NCBI RefSeq assembly: GCF_000294775.2
Contig: NZ_CP015506.1
Span: 533,501-597,500, forward strand
From: Cytobacillus oceanisediminis 2691
GTDB taxonomy: Bacteria; Bacillota; Bacilli; Bacillales; Cytobacillaceae
Reading direction: 5' to 3'
Length of the DNA: 64,000 nucleotides
The notes below the pieces were generated by a model. The model saw only the letters and a program-made list of their open reading frames with translations. It searched no databases and had not been told where the DNA came from. Both the position numbers and the translations under genes were made by a program. Below, piece by piece: positions 39,975 to 48,779 of this stretch (its first letter is position 1; every line of letters begins with the position of its first letter).

Positions 39975-40005
39975 AGTGCCTGCTCCCTATAAAGGGGCAG
40001 GCACT
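39975..40005. terminator. bidirectional terminator
   Basis: Arms AGTGCCTGCTCCCT (39975-39988) and AGGGGCAGGCACT (39993-40005) between the convergent transporter genes. A second GGGACAG/CTGTCCC hairpin lies just upstream (about 39929-39946). Confidence 0.85.
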
Positions 40006-40010
40006 GCTTT

Positions 40011-40940
40011 TTATCTCTCCTTAACCGGCTCACTTATAAATACTGGTGCAGGAATCCCCATTGTTGTTTTTCCAGTCCTGGTTTTAAGTGCAGAGAATAA
40101 GAAACACCCCGCAATGACAATGATGCTTCCGACCGCTTGTATCCAGTTCAAGACCTCTCCTAAGAAGATAAAAGCTAAGATGGCTGTGAAAATGGGATTA
40201 AAGTTTAGGAACAGGCCGGAAGTGCTTGGTCCCAGCTGGTTGACCCCGATGTTCCAGAGTACCATGCATAGGACTGTTGAAATCAGACCCGTATACAGAA
40301 TGGATAAAAGAAAGGAAGCACTGACATCTGTAACGGTGAAACCAGCAGTGTTGAACGGCAAAAGCACGAGAAGGCCAAATATGCCTGAGTATAAGATGGA
40401 CATCATAGGTGTAACGAAAGACATGGCCCATTTGCTGCAGACCGAATAGATTCCCCACATGCCCACCGCGGCCATCATATAAAGGTCCCCATTATTAAAC
40501 TGAAGAGAGACCAGCAACTCCAGGCTACCTTTTGAAAGGACCAGCAGTACGCCAAACAATGAAATGAACATGGACATGAGCTGCAGTATGTTTATTTTTT
40601 CTTTTAGAAAAATGAAAGAGAAGGCAGCAATGGAAAACATATTTAATGTAGAGATTAAGCCAACGCTGGTGGCCGATGTTTTTTCCAGTGCCATGAATTG
40701 CAGGGCCTGGAACAAAGCTACTCCCGTGATGCCCATTAGCAGTAATGGCAGGATTGCATTTTTCGGCGGCAGCAGCCGTTTCTCTTTATGCCAGACAAGA
40801 GGAACGAGACAGATAATGGCGATGGCCCATCTTAAAATGGTTAAGGTAATAGGAGATGCATGATCCACAAGCGTCTTTCCTACAATGAAATTTCCGCCCC
40901 AGAGAAGACTTGTTAAAAGAAGGAGAAGATAATAGTTCAC
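40011..40940 (-). CDS. EamA/DMT family transporter
   Basis: A 309-residue ten-helix transporter made of two EamA repeats (SLLWGGNFIVGKTLVDHASP in the first; GLISTVLCMVLWNIGVNQLG in the second). The start is taken as the GTG at 40940 because AAAGGAG lies 9 bases before it; an upstream ATG would be on the other side of that site. DMT proteins mainly export amino acids and metabolites. It is divergent from an Lrp-type regulator, which probably controls it. Confidence 0.88.
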   Translation of the reverse strand: MNYYLLLLLTSLLWGGNFIVGKTLVDHASPITLTILRWAIAIICLVPLVWHKEKRLLPPKNAILPLLLMGITGVALFQALQFMALEKTSATSVGLISTLNMFSIAAFSFIFLKEKINILQLMSMFISLFGVLLVLSKGSLELLVSLQFNNGDLYMMAAVGMWGIYSVCSKWAMSFVTPMMSILYSGIFGLLVLLPFNTAGFTVTDVSASFLLSILYTGLISTVLCMVLWNIGVNQLGPSTSGLFLNFNPIFTAILAFIFLGEVLNWIQAVGSIIVIAGCFLFSALKTRTGKTTMGIPAPVFISEPVKER

Positions 40941-40963
40941 ATCATTAAGCTCCTTTTCAGAGC

Positions 40964-40977
40964 CATTGTGCACAATG
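40964..40977. promoter_or_regulatory. perfect 14-bp palindrome upstream of the DMT gene
   Basis: CATTGTGCACAATG is fully self-complementary and lies 24 bases before the GTG start. It is a candidate operator for the divergent Lrp regulator; the rest of 40978-41148 is very AT-rich promoter DNA. Confidence 0.5.
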
Positions 40978-41148
40978 ACATTATTTATATGAATGATTTT
41001 AACATTTATTTAAAAAAACAAAAGATAATTTTGTATAATGAAATTAATTCAAAATAATTAAAAGTATATGAGATTATAATTGTAGAATATTCAGTTTGAG
41101 TGTGTGATTTGATCCGTATTTTGAATAATTGAAAAGGGCTGATGGATA

Positions 41149-41625
41149 GTGGAATCAATTGTAAGCAAGGTATTAGATCACCTGGATATAAAAATCCTGG
41201 ATTTGCTTCAAAAGGATGCTCGGATTAGCAATCTGGAACTGTCGAAAAAGGTGAATCTTTCTGCTCCAGCTGTACATGCAAGGATTAAGCGTTTGGAAGC
41301 GGAAGGGTATATCCAGAAGCATGTGGCTATTTTAAGCCATGAGAAGCTGGGCTTTGATTTATTATGCTTCGTGTTCATGAGCACCAATATGCACCAGGCT
41401 GAAAAACTGGAATCTCTTGAAAAAACGCTGGAATCAATGAAGGAAGTTTTAGAATGTCATTGTTTAACAGGGGAGTATGATTATCTGCTGAAAGTAGCCT
41501 GCAAGGATCGCAAGGGGCTGGAGATGTTTATCAGGAAGCTGAATGAATTGGGAATTACGAAGATTCAGACCAGCCTGGCATTGAGGGAGATTAAGGATTC
41601 GACGGTGCTGCCAATACAGGATTAG
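41149..41625 (+). CDS. Lrp/AsnC family transcriptional regulator
   Basis: A 158-residue regulator. The N-terminal AsnC helix-turn-helix is LDIKILDLLQKDARISNLEL followed by SAPAVHARIKRLEAEGYI. The C-terminal RAM ligand-binding domain contains CHCLTGEYDYLLKVACKD. These proteins sense amino acids and often control a neighbouring exporter, here the divergent DMT gene. GTG start with AAAGGG upstream. Confidence 0.92.
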   Translation: MESIVSKVLDHLDIKILDLLQKDARISNLELSKKVNLSAPAVHARIKRLEAEGYIQKHVAILSHEKLGFDLLCFVFMSTNMHQAEKLESLEKTLESMKEVLECHCLTGEYDYLLKVACKDRKGLEMFIRKLNELGITKIQTSLALREIKDSTVLPIQD

Positions 41626-41701
41626 AGTCTTTAACGAATGCCTTGAAACCTTTTCCAATAATGATCGTAGAAAGCAGGAACAAAGGTCAGGAGGGATTAG
41701 T

Positions 41702-41806
41702 TTGACAAAAAAGCTCGAGCAGCTCGAAACACGTTATTATGTGCTTTTTGGCGCTGTAATTGGTTCTGTGATCGGATTAGTGGCTTATGTGAAAGATTGG
41801 ATCTAA
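41702..41806 (+). CDS. 34-residue membrane microprotein
   Basis: TTG start behind AGGAGGGATTAG. The product has a charged N-terminus (TKKLEQLETRYY) and one glycine-containing helix (VLFGAVIGSVIGLVAYV). The strong ribosome site argues that it is real. No family recognised. Confidence 0.5.
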   Translation: MTKKLEQLETRYYVLFGAVIGSVIGLVAYVKDWI

Positions 41807-41819
41807 TCGATGAAAATTA

Positions 41820-42659
41820 TTGATACAAATTCCGTTTTTTATGTGCAGCTATCAGGCTTCACCAGATTGCTTAAGAAATTACCATGATAAATATCCTGAA
41901 GTATTTAAGGAGTATTTTGCCTATCATTGTAAGAACAACGAAGAAAGACATTTGCAATCGATTGCAAAGTATTCGCTGACTGCCATTGATGACGTACATG
42001 CAAAGATTATTCCTGTAATCGAAGATGTGGCTGGTAGGTATTCAGCCGTATATCAAGTTTCATTTCCAATTGAGGTGAATTTGATCGTGGGCGGCTTTGG
42101 TTCAAATGCCTTTACACATCGGATGATCATCCCCAATATTACCTTTGCTTTAGAAAAGCTGTCACCGGGAACCGATCATCTAAAAGCTATAGTGGCGCAT
42201 GAATTTGGACATGCCTGCCACAATATCATTTCAAATAATAGGGATATAGTTTGGTCAAATATAAGGTGGGAAAACCCTCTTACTTGGCTTTATCAGGAAG
42301 GAGCGGCTACCCACTTTTCCAGAATGACAGAGCCTGGTTTAAACACGTCTGTCTATTTTTCCTTCGATGATGGAGGGGACGAGTGGCTGGAATTCGCAAT
42401 ATCCAATCAGCATGATATCAAGCTGGAATTTGCTGAAGATTATGTATCTAAAACAGCGGATGCGATATTTCTTGAATGGTTTTCCATCCGTGGCGGTGAA
42501 AGATTTGGATATAGCCGATTGGGATATTTTTTGGGGGATATGTTTTTCCAAAGCCTTGTTGAACGGATGGAAGAAAGACATGCCATCACTGCATGGAAAA
42601 GACCTGACTTTATTGACTCTGCTGAAGTTTGGCTCGATGGAAAGGGGATTGTGACATGA
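41820..42659 (+). CDS. putative zinc peptidase (HEFGH), start region disturbed
   Basis: A 279-residue reading with a zinc motif in AIVAHEFGHACHNIISNN and LYQEGAATHFSRM after it (QEGxA, third-ligand region), typical of DUF2268-like or related gluzincins. The frame opens with a TTG lacking a ribosome site. An ATG at 41810 in another frame starts a plausible N-terminus (KIIDTNSVF) that stops after 26 codons. A one-base indel in the T run near 41835-41840 would join them, so the annotated start is doubtful. No signal peptide. Confidence 0.6.
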   Translation: MIQIPFFMCSYQASPDCLRNYHDKYPEVFKEYFAYHCKNNEERHLQSIAKYSLTAIDDVHAKIIPVIEDVAGRYSAVYQVSFPIEVNLIVGGFGSNAFTHRMIIPNITFALEKLSPGTDHLKAIVAHEFGHACHNIISNNRDIVWSNIRWENPLTWLYQEGAATHFSRMTEPGLNTSVYFSFDDGGDEWLEFAISNQHDIKLEFAEDYVSKTADAIFLEWFSIRGGERFGYSRLGYFLGDMFFQSLVERMEERHAITAWKRPDFIDSAEVWLDGKGIVT

Positions 42660-42671
42660 TGAGGTGGAAGA

Positions 42672-42998
42672 ATGAATGATCATAAAGATAAACCTAATGC
42701 AGGGTATACACTGTTTAAACCAACAGGTGTACGCCATGAATTTCCTCTTGTCGACTTGGTGAAACAACAAGTGACGGGAACTGTTCTTTACAAGGATAAA
42801 ATATATATGACTGTTGTTGTTGACGTAAAGGCAGATACAGTACAAGTTCAAGGAGACACTGCTGATTTAGGGGATTTAGCCATTAGCAGAGAGTCTTACA
42901 TTGATATGTTCAAAGATCAGGCGAAGTTTTTCATTGATAACCATATTTCTAATCCGCAGGCTTATTATGATGAATTAATTAATAATCCTTCCGAGTGA
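42672..42998 (+). CDS. conserved hypothetical protein
   Basis: A 108-residue soluble protein with GAGGTGG before its ATG, 12 bases after the peptidase stop. It has a beta-rich first half (LVKQQVTGTVLYKDKIYMTV) and a helical end (ESYIDMFKDQAKFFIDNH). No family recognised. Likely cotranscribed with the peptidase-like gene. Confidence 0.55.
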   Translation: MNDHKDKPNAGYTLFKPTGVRHEFPLVDLVKQQVTGTVLYKDKIYMTVVVDVKADTVQVQGDTADLGDLAISRESYIDMFKDQAKFFIDNHISNPQAYYDELINNPSE

Positions 42999-43110
42999 TG
43001 ACGGGCAGCTGAGTGGCTATTCTGTACATGGGGACTTCCTGGGGATGTGTTTAAAACACACATAATTAGGAAAAATACATAAAAGAACATGTGCAGGGGA
43101 GGAAGCAAAA

Positions 43111-43314
43111 ATGCCTTATGATAAACTAAGCGATCTGCCTGATTCCGTCAAAGATAATCTTCCGCATCACGCACAGGAGATCTTTAAGGAAGCGTTTAAT
43201 TCTGCAAGCGAAGAATATGACGAGGAAGAAACGGCCTTTAAGGTTGCCTGGAGTGCAGTGAAGAAGAAATATGAGAAGAATGATGATGATAAATGGGTGA
43301 AGAAGGAAGAGTAA
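43111..43314 (+). CDS. chaB: ChaB family protein
   Basis: A 67-residue ChaB-type protein. Its opening MPYDKLSDLPDSVKDNLPHH and HAQEIFKEAFNSASEEY match the family, and it ends in a lysine-rich tail. ChaB was named as a regulator of the cation exchanger ChaA, but in Bacillus it is usually a standalone small protein of unproven role. ATG follows GGGGAGGAAGC. A terminator follows. Confidence 0.9.
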   Translation: MPYDKLSDLPDSVKDNLPHHAQEIFKEAFNSASEEYDEEETAFKVAWSAVKKKYEKNDDDKWVKKEE

Positions 43315-43329
43315 ATATGCTTTTACAGT

Positions 43330-43358
43330 AAAAGGTGTCCCGTTCCAGGACACCTTTT
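43330..43358. terminator. bidirectional terminator
   Basis: Perfect 11-base arms AAAAGGTGTCC and GGACACCTTTT with a 7-base loop between chaB and the convergent SRPBCC gene. Confidence 0.9.
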
Positions 43359-43359
43359 G

Positions 43360-43830
43360 TTATTCATCATCAACCGCTTCATTTTCCACATATCTCTTCA
43401 AGTTCTGATATTGCTCTTCAAACACAAATTTAGCCGTCCATCCTAATAGTCTGGTTGTCAGTTTATAGAAGAAGTTGCTTGGTACAAGGCTTGCTTCCAC
43501 GATCAGGCGCGTGCCGTTGTGTTCTCTTGATAAGAGATACTTTGAAATGCTTAAGCCTTCTTTGGAATGAGAGTGCATAACAACTTTATGGGGAGCTTTA
43601 TATTCAATTAATTCGGAATCGATTTTGATGATTTTTTTATCAAGTTTCTGAACGGTGACAAACTTAGTGCCAGGCACTGGGACTGGTTTATTTTCCTCAT
43701 TGTCATATATGTTTTCGATCAGCATGGTATTCCAGAGCTTTATTTTTTCATCATCATCGACGTACTTAAAAACCAAATCTATTGGGGCATGAATTACATC
43801 TTCATACCTGTAAACCAGCATTTCTTTCAT
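43360..43830 (-). CDS. SRPBCC family protein
   Basis: A 156-residue START/Bet v 1-like hydrophobic ligand-binding fold. It opens with RYEDVIHAPIDLVFKYVDD and has central LIEYKAPHKVVMHSHSKEGL and a long C-terminal helix FVFEEQYQNLKRYVENEA. Ligand unknown; such proteins include polyketide cyclases and AHSA1-like proteins. Monocistronic, AAAGAGGAC ribosome site. Confidence 0.8.
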   Translation of the reverse strand: MKEMLVYRYEDVIHAPIDLVFKYVDDDEKIKLWNTMLIENIYDNEENKPVPVPGTKFVTVQKLDKKIIKIDSELIEYKAPHKVVMHSHSKEGLSISKYLLSREHNGTRLIVEASLVPSNFFYKLTTRLLGWTAKFVFEEQYQNLKRYVENEAVDDE

Positions 43831-43989
43831 TTTAAAGTCCTCTTTCTTTCTATTTATTCAAAGGCATCTTAATAGTTTTTTCGGCAGAACTTGCCTGTTA
43901 TTAACTTTATAAATGGATCGGTTGTTTTGTTTTAATTTTCTGAAACTAAATAAACCATCATCCGTATATAAAAATAAGGGGTGATGGAA

Positions 43990-44190
43990 ATGTCAGGATT
44001 CATTATTATTGGTTTACTTCTTATTATCATGATCGCTATTGGTGATTCCAGACCATCGAATCGTTCTTATGGCAGCGGAAAAAATCATTCTTCCTATCAC
44101 CATACAGGAGATTATAGCAGTTCGCATAATTGTGATAGTTTTGGAGGGGGCTTTGGCGGAGATGGCGGAGGCTGCGGGGGAGGCGATTAG
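43990..44190 (+). CDS. small membrane protein with Gly/Cys-rich tail
   Basis: A 66-residue protein with one membrane helix (FIIIGLLLIIMIAIG), a Ser/His-rich linker and a C-terminal run of Gly, Asp and Cys (SFGGGFGGDGGGCGGGD). Such glycine-rich, cysteine-ended tails follow membrane anchors in several Bacillus small proteins of unknown role. Start at 43990 is chosen because AAGGGGTG lies 8 bases upstream; an ATG two codons earlier would be too close. Confidence 0.55.
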   Translation: MSGFIIIGLLLIIMIAIGDSRPSNRSYGSGKNHSSYHHTGDYSSSHNCDSFGGGFGGDGGGCGGGD

Positions 44191-44299
44191 TCATTTGTTT
44201 TTTTTACATCTGTATGCAAAATTTAAAGATTGTGTTAAATTCCATAATACAAAACCTGCCAATCTGGTCTTGTCCCTGTCAAGTAGACAACATAAAAAG

Positions 44300-45165
44300 C
44301 TAAGCAGTGAGCGCGTGTCGATATTCAATCGGCGCGCGTATCTTTAGTTTCTTTTGTCTTCGTTTGTAATGGTAGAGGTAATCCTCAAGAGCTTGTTCTA
44401 GTTCTTCTTCTGACTTACACTTATTTATATACAGCTTCTCGGTTTTGAGGTGTGAGAAGAACGATTCTACACTGGCATTGTCCAGGCAGTTTCCTTTTCG
44501 AGAGTGGCTGCCCTTGATGCCATAATCCTCTAATCGGCTGCTGTATAGCTTTGACGTATACTGGAAGCCTTGATCTGAATGGAGAACGGCTTCAGCTACG
44601 TCTTTTTTCTTTGTCCATTTTTCTACTGTATTTAACACAAGTTCCAGATCATTTCTCTTAGATAGCTCCCAACTTACTATTTCGTTATTAAAGAGATCCT
44701 GTATGACCGATACATAATAAAATTCTTCTCCAACAGACACATATGTTATATCCGTTACCATCTTTTGATTAGGTCCTGCAGCCCTGAAATTCCTTTTAAG
44801 GCGATTAGGGAAGAGGATAGAAGGACTACGACCGTGCCATTTTCTCTTCTTTCGGATGACTGATTGTATGTCCATTTCCATCATCAGCCTGCAGACCTTC
44901 TTGTGGTTAATTAAATACCTGTTTTCATTTAATTCATCTGTAATACGAGGCCGGCCAAATTCAGGATGCATGAAATGGATCCCCAAAATGTGCTCACGGA
45001 TGACTTGTTCATCCTTAGCCTTCTCTTCCCGTTTAACATTCGTTTTTTTCCATTTGTAATAGCTAGCCGGTTTGATATAGGCAATCTCCAGCAGCCAGGA
45101 GACCGGATAGGTTCCCCTTAACTCATCAACCAGTTCATAATTTATTCTTCTGGGTATGTTTCCTC
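44300..45165 (-). CDS. IS3-family transposase OrfB (made by -1 frameshift)
   Basis: The DDE integrase is complete: TDITYVSVGEEFYYVSV (first D), AVLHSDQGFQYTSKL (second D) and NASVESFFSHLKTEK (E). The frame stays open upstream (ELVDELRGTYPVSWLLEIAY, IKPASYYKWKK) into the end of orfA with no start codon. This is expected, because IS3 elements make OrfAB by -1 ribosomal slippage. The overlap with orfA is at about 45142-45165. Confidence 0.88.
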
Positions 45166-45474
45166 CTCCTTTACCAGATTTGGATACTGCTTTTTTAGAA
45201 ATTCAACCTGTGCTTTTAAATAATCTCTTTCCTCTTCAACCGATTTAAATTTAGTCCTAGGCCTGCCTTTTAAAGGGTTAGAGACTCCTTTACGCTCATC
45301 AAATGGTACTCCATCTTTCCATTTCTTAACCCACACTTTAAGCTGGCTGCAGTGACGAATTCCCAATTCTTCTGACAACACTTTATAGCTCTTAGACCCA
45401 TTCACGTATCTCATGACGGCATTATGTTTAAACTCCTCCGAATAGCTATTAAAAGTTTGTCATTTCTTTGCCAT
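45142..45474 (-). pseudogene. IS3-family OrfA with premature stop
   Basis: The helix-turn-helix protein starts at the ATG at 45474 (MAKK), but codon 5 is TGA. The normal sequence then continues in frame (TFNSYSEEFKHNAVMRYVNG ... SEELGIRHCSQLKVWVKKW) and ends VKEEETYPEE at 45142. The leucine-zipper-like VEEERDYLKAQVEFLKKQY region is intact. Restart at an internal ATG (45414) would lack the first 20 residues. Confidence 0.75.
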
Positions 45475-45675
45475 AGAAAAAATCCCCTCCAAGTAGCATT
45501 CTTTCCTCCATGGTAACATGAAGGTTTTTTTGAATGTCTACTTAAAGGGGACATTAACAAACAGGGCGGGTTTTATTTATGTACTAACTTTTTACTGATT
45601 CTTAATCTCTTCTTTAAAAACTCTTTAGAACTTCTTCCTATACTATGTTTATTGAAAGATAAGGAGGAAGTTAAA

Positions 45676-46239
45676 TTGAAAGAAACAATGTCGATAATGT
45701 TTTCCATTCCATCATGGTATGTACTTCTGCCAGCTGCTTTACTGGGATTAATAGGGCTCTGGATCTGGATGAGGCACCGTAAGGAAAAGATAAGGCTGTT
45801 ACAAATTGCCGTTCTGATTTCCTTCGGGATCTACTTGCTTTGCGTCCTGCATCTGGTCTTTTTCCCAATCGATGTGAATATAGGGATGTATGCAAATCGG
45901 ACGCCCTGGTATAAGGCAATCAATTTTATTCCCATTTTGACAATCGATCTGAAAACGTTTTTGTTAAATATTATTATGCTGATTCCTTTTGGCATGTATT
46001 TACCGTTTATAATGAAGTCGAAAGACAGTTCTAAGAAAGCTGCAAAGCTTGGATTTCTGCTGAGTGCTTCCTTTGAGCTTCTGCAGCTGATCATTCGAGT
46101 GACGCTGGGAAGCGGAAGAAGCACAGATATCAATGACTTGCTTGCGAATACTCTGGGAGCAGTTATTGGATATCTGATTGTTAAGCGCATGTTTAAGGTA
46201 ACTCCTTTAAATAGTATGCTCAAACAGTTTCAGCTTTAG
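45676..46239 (+). CDS. VanZ family membrane protein
   Basis: A 187-residue VanZ-like protein with five membrane helices. The family core reads FLLNIIMLIPFGMYLPFIM and FELLQLIIRVTLGSGRSTDI, then NDLLANTLGAVIGYLI. TTG start behind AAGGAGGAAG. It lies 20 bases before a VanR-like response regulator gene, so the three genes form a VanZ-VanR-VanS-like unit. No ligase or VanX genes occur, so this is not a glycopeptide-resistance cluster. Confidence 0.85.
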   Translation: MKETMSIMFSIPSWYVLLPAALLGLIGLWIWMRHRKEKIRLLQIAVLISFGIYLLCVLHLVFFPIDVNIGMYANRTPWYKAINFIPILTIDLKTFLLNIIMLIPFGMYLPFIMKSKDSSKKAAKLGFLLSASFELLQLIIRVTLGSGRSTDINDLLANTLGAVIGYLIVKRMFKVTPLNSMLKQFQL

Positions 46240-46259
46240 CTGATGGGAGGAGACAGGCA

Positions 46260-46943
46260 ATGACAAGAATCCTGATCGTTGATGATGATCGGCAAATTGC
46301 TGATTTGATAGAAGTATATCTGAAGAATGATGGCTATATCATTGATAAAGCCGGGGATGGAATGGAAGCACTTAAGAAACTGGAGCAGGATCCTCCTGAC
46401 CTGATTGTTTTAGATATCATGATGCCGAAGATGGATGGACTTGAGTTTTGCAAATATGTCAGAAAAAACAATCAGGTGCCGATCCTGATGGTCAGTGCCA
46501 AGGCAGAGGATATGGACAAAATCATGGGTTTAATGACTGGTGCCGATGACTATATGATTAAGCCGTTTAATCCCCTGGAGCTGGCTGCGAGAGTAAAGGC
46601 ATTGCTCCGCAGGGCAAATTATAAAACAACTGGAAAAGCTGATGATGTATTATATATCGGATCTGTCGCCATCGATAAGCGGAGCCATGGCGTTACCGCT
46701 GAGGGAAGCGAAATAAAGCTAACAGCACGGGAATTTGAGATTTTATATTTGCTGGCTAAGAATCGCGGCCGTGTGTATGCATCGGAGGAGATTTTTGAAA
46801 AGGTCTGGAATGAACCTGGTGAAGGGTCAAACAAGACTGTCATGGTTCATATCAGTAATATTCGCGAAAAGCTGGGAGCGGCGCTGCCAGGTGAATCGGT
46901 CATTCAGACCGTCTGGGGAGTGGGGTATAAAATTGAAAAATAA
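46260..46943 (+). CDS. OmpR-family response regulator (VanR-like)
   Basis: A 227-residue regulator. The receiver has VDDD near the start, the phosphoacceptor Asp in DLIVLDIMMPKMDG and Lys in YMIKPFNPLEL. The C-terminal winged helix contains LTAREFEILYLLAKNRGRVY and VMVHISNIREKLGA. It overlaps the kinase gene by 11 bases if that starts at TTG 46933. Its target is probably the adjacent VanZ gene; this is inferred. Confidence 0.92.
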   Translation: MTRILIVDDDRQIADLIEVYLKNDGYIIDKAGDGMEALKKLEQDPPDLIVLDIMMPKMDGLEFCKYVRKNNQVPILMVSAKAEDMDKIMGLMTGADDYMIKPFNPLELAARVKALLRRANYKTTGKADDVLYIGSVAIDKRSHGVTAEGSEIKLTAREFEILYLLAKNRGRVYASEEIFEKVWNEPGEGSNKTVMVHISNIREKLGAALPGESVIQTVWGVGYKIEK

Positions 46944-48051
46944 TATTATGAATCTGCTCCGATATCTGCCTAAGTGGAAAGTCATGATGTATATCCTGCT
47001 GTCACTTTTCCTGGCGGTGGTTATGGGAGCTGTTCTCCTGCCGGCAGTATGGTTTTTAGAGGACAACTCCAGATTTTTTGAGAGCCTGTTTTTCATCCTA
47101 TCCTATTTTCGTGAATTCTTCTTCCTTGTTTTCTATCTTATGGCCACCGGGTTATTTTTGCTGATATTTTATCAGTTTGAGCGGAAACGATATCTTGCAC
47201 TTAATCTTATTAAAATGACAGAGGATGTTCAGCGATGGGTAAGGCAGGAGAATGCTTCAGAAGGTTTTTACGTGCAGCCGGAATTTCAGGCACTCGCAGA
47301 TGGCATACAAAAGATAATTGAAAAATCGGAGGAGGCAATTAAGGAAGTCAAAAGGACAGAGCAGCTGAAAAATGAGCTTGTAACGAGTGTAGCGCACGAC
47401 TTAAGGTCTCCGCTTACATCTATTATAGGATACCTGGATCTTATTAATAATGACCGGTACAGTAATGAGGTCGAGCTTCGCCACTATGTTCAAATCATTC
47501 ATGCAAAGACATCAAGCTTATATGCGTTAATTAATGATATTTTTGAATTCACTTATATGCAGAACCAGCAGATCAAGCTGCATAAGGAAGCTATTAATAT
47601 CGAGGAAATGCTTAATCAGATAGCCGTACAGACAAAGGTGCAATTGGAAGCAGCAGGAATGGAGTTCCGATTATTTTCATCTGTTGATGATCCTGTTGTA
47701 GAGGGGGATGGTGTAAAGCTGGCCCGTGTATTCGAAAACCTTATCCAAAATGCAATCCGATATGGAAGTGATGGCAGGTATCTGGATGCTGCGCTACATG
47801 ATAGAAAAGACATGATTGAGATCGAAATTGCTAACTATGGCCAGGCCATACCTCGCATTGATCTTCCACATATCTTTGATCGCTTCTACCGCGTTGAGAA
47901 GTCACGATCCCAGTATACAGGTGGTTCGGGTTTGGGACTGGCGATTTCCAAAAGCATCGTCGATCTTCATAGCGGGTACATAGATGTGGAGAGTGCACCA
48001 GGGAAAACGGCTTTTACTATTAAGTTATTCAAGAAATATCGAAGTAAGTGA
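46933..48051 (+). CDS. sensor histidine kinase (VanS-like)
   Basis: A 372-residue kinase. Two N-terminal membrane helices (MMYILLSLFLAVVMGAVLL; FFLVFYLMATGLFLLIFY) have almost no extracellular loop. The H box is SVAHDLRSPLTSIIGYLDL, the N box ENLIQNAIRYG and the G box GGSGLGLAIS. The start is taken as TTG 46933 behind GGGGAGTGGGG; ATG 46948 has no ribosome site. The intramembrane architecture resembles cell-envelope stress sensors. Confidence 0.9.
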   Translation: MKNNIMNLLRYLPKWKVMMYILLSLFLAVVMGAVLLPAVWFLEDNSRFFESLFFILSYFREFFFLVFYLMATGLFLLIFYQFERKRYLALNLIKMTEDVQRWVRQENASEGFYVQPEFQALADGIQKIIEKSEEAIKEVKRTEQLKNELVTSVAHDLRSPLTSIIGYLDLINNDRYSNEVELRHYVQIIHAKTSSLYALINDIFEFTYMQNQQIKLHKEAINIEEMLNQIAVQTKVQLEAAGMEFRLFSSVDDPVVEGDGVKLARVFENLIQNAIRYGSDGRYLDAALHDRKDMIEIEIANYGQAIPRIDLPHIFDRFYRVEKSRSQYTGGSGLGLAISKSIVDLHSGYIDVESAPGKTAFTIKLFKKYRSK

Positions 48052-48055
48052 GCAG

Positions 48056-48084
48056 AAGTGCGTTAATCCTCGATTAACGCACTT
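48056..48084 (+). terminator. rho-independent terminator of the VanRS-like operon
   Basis: Perfect 13-base arms AAGTGCGTTAATC and GATTAACGCACTT with a 3-base loop and six Ts. Confidence 0.9.
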
Positions 48085-48236
48085 TTTTAATGGCTGACTG
48101 CGGCCTGATCGATGAATAAGCAGGAAACCTTAAGGATACATTTTTTTACTAAGTCTTTTCCTGGGTATAGTAGAATGAGAGAAACAAAATGGAAGGAAGT
48201 ATCCAAAGGAGTAACTATAAAAGGGGCAAATTAATA

Positions 48237-48779
48237 GTGAATAATGTCATGATAAGAAGGCCAGCTGCTGAGGATGCAAAAGATCTAAACCATTTCTTTC
48301 GAATGGTTATAACCGATACGTTTCTTAAAGAAGGCATTGGTGATTTGCTGGAAGACATGGAAGAAGAAATTATAGCCAAGAAAAACTATTTGAATATGGA
48401 TATGAAAAGCGGCGGTAGAGAACGGTATTTTCTAATCGCTCTACTTGGCGATAAAATCGTTGGTTCAATAGAATACGGAGCAGCCAATGAGCTGATAATT
48501 AGAGGTTCGGATCAGGCACTTAATGGCTTTTATGAAGTGGGTACAGTCTTTGTACATCCTGATTATCAGAAAAAGGGCATAGGCAATCAATTATTAGCAG
48601 CTATGTATTTGACCTTAAGGAATAAAGGAGTAGAAGAATTCTGTTTAGATTCAGGATATAAACATTCACAAAAGATCTGGAGAAGGAAGTTTGGAGAACC
48701 GGATTATTTATTAAAGGATTATTGGGGAGAAGGGTCTCATCATATGATTTGGCGAATCAAGGTTAATTCTATTAAATAA
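48237..48779 (+). CDS. GNAT family N-acetyltransferase
   Basis: A roughly 180-residue GNAT protein. Motif A is GTVFVHPDYQKKGIGNQLLA (Q-x-x-GIG). Preceding beta strands read FLIALLGDKIVGSIEYG. The GTG at 48237 (AAAAGGGG 11 bases upstream) is a reasonable start; an ATG four codons later or a longer form from 48189 are possible. Substrate unknown. Confidence 0.8.
   Translation: MNNVMIRRPAAEDAKDLNHFFRMVITDTFLKEGIGDLLEDMEEEIIAKKNYLNMDMKSGGRERYFLIALLGDKIVGSIEYGAANELIIRGSDQALNGFYEVGTVFVHPDYQKKGIGNQLLAAMYLTLRNKGVEEFCLDSGYKHSQKIWRRKFGEPDYLLKDYWGEGSHHMIWRIKVNSIK

Larger units (their letters stand above)
44271..45553 (-). mobile_element. IS3-family insertion sequence (about 1283 bp), decayed
   Basis: Bounded by 19-base imperfect inverted repeats: TGTCCCTGTCAAGTAGACA (44271-44289) and, read on the minus strand, TGTCCCCTTTAAGTAGACA (45553-45535); 16 of 19 match. 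It carries orfA and orfB of an IS3-type transposase on the minus strand. No target duplication is obvious, and orfA has an in-frame TGA, so the copy is probably immobile on its own. Confidence 0.88.
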
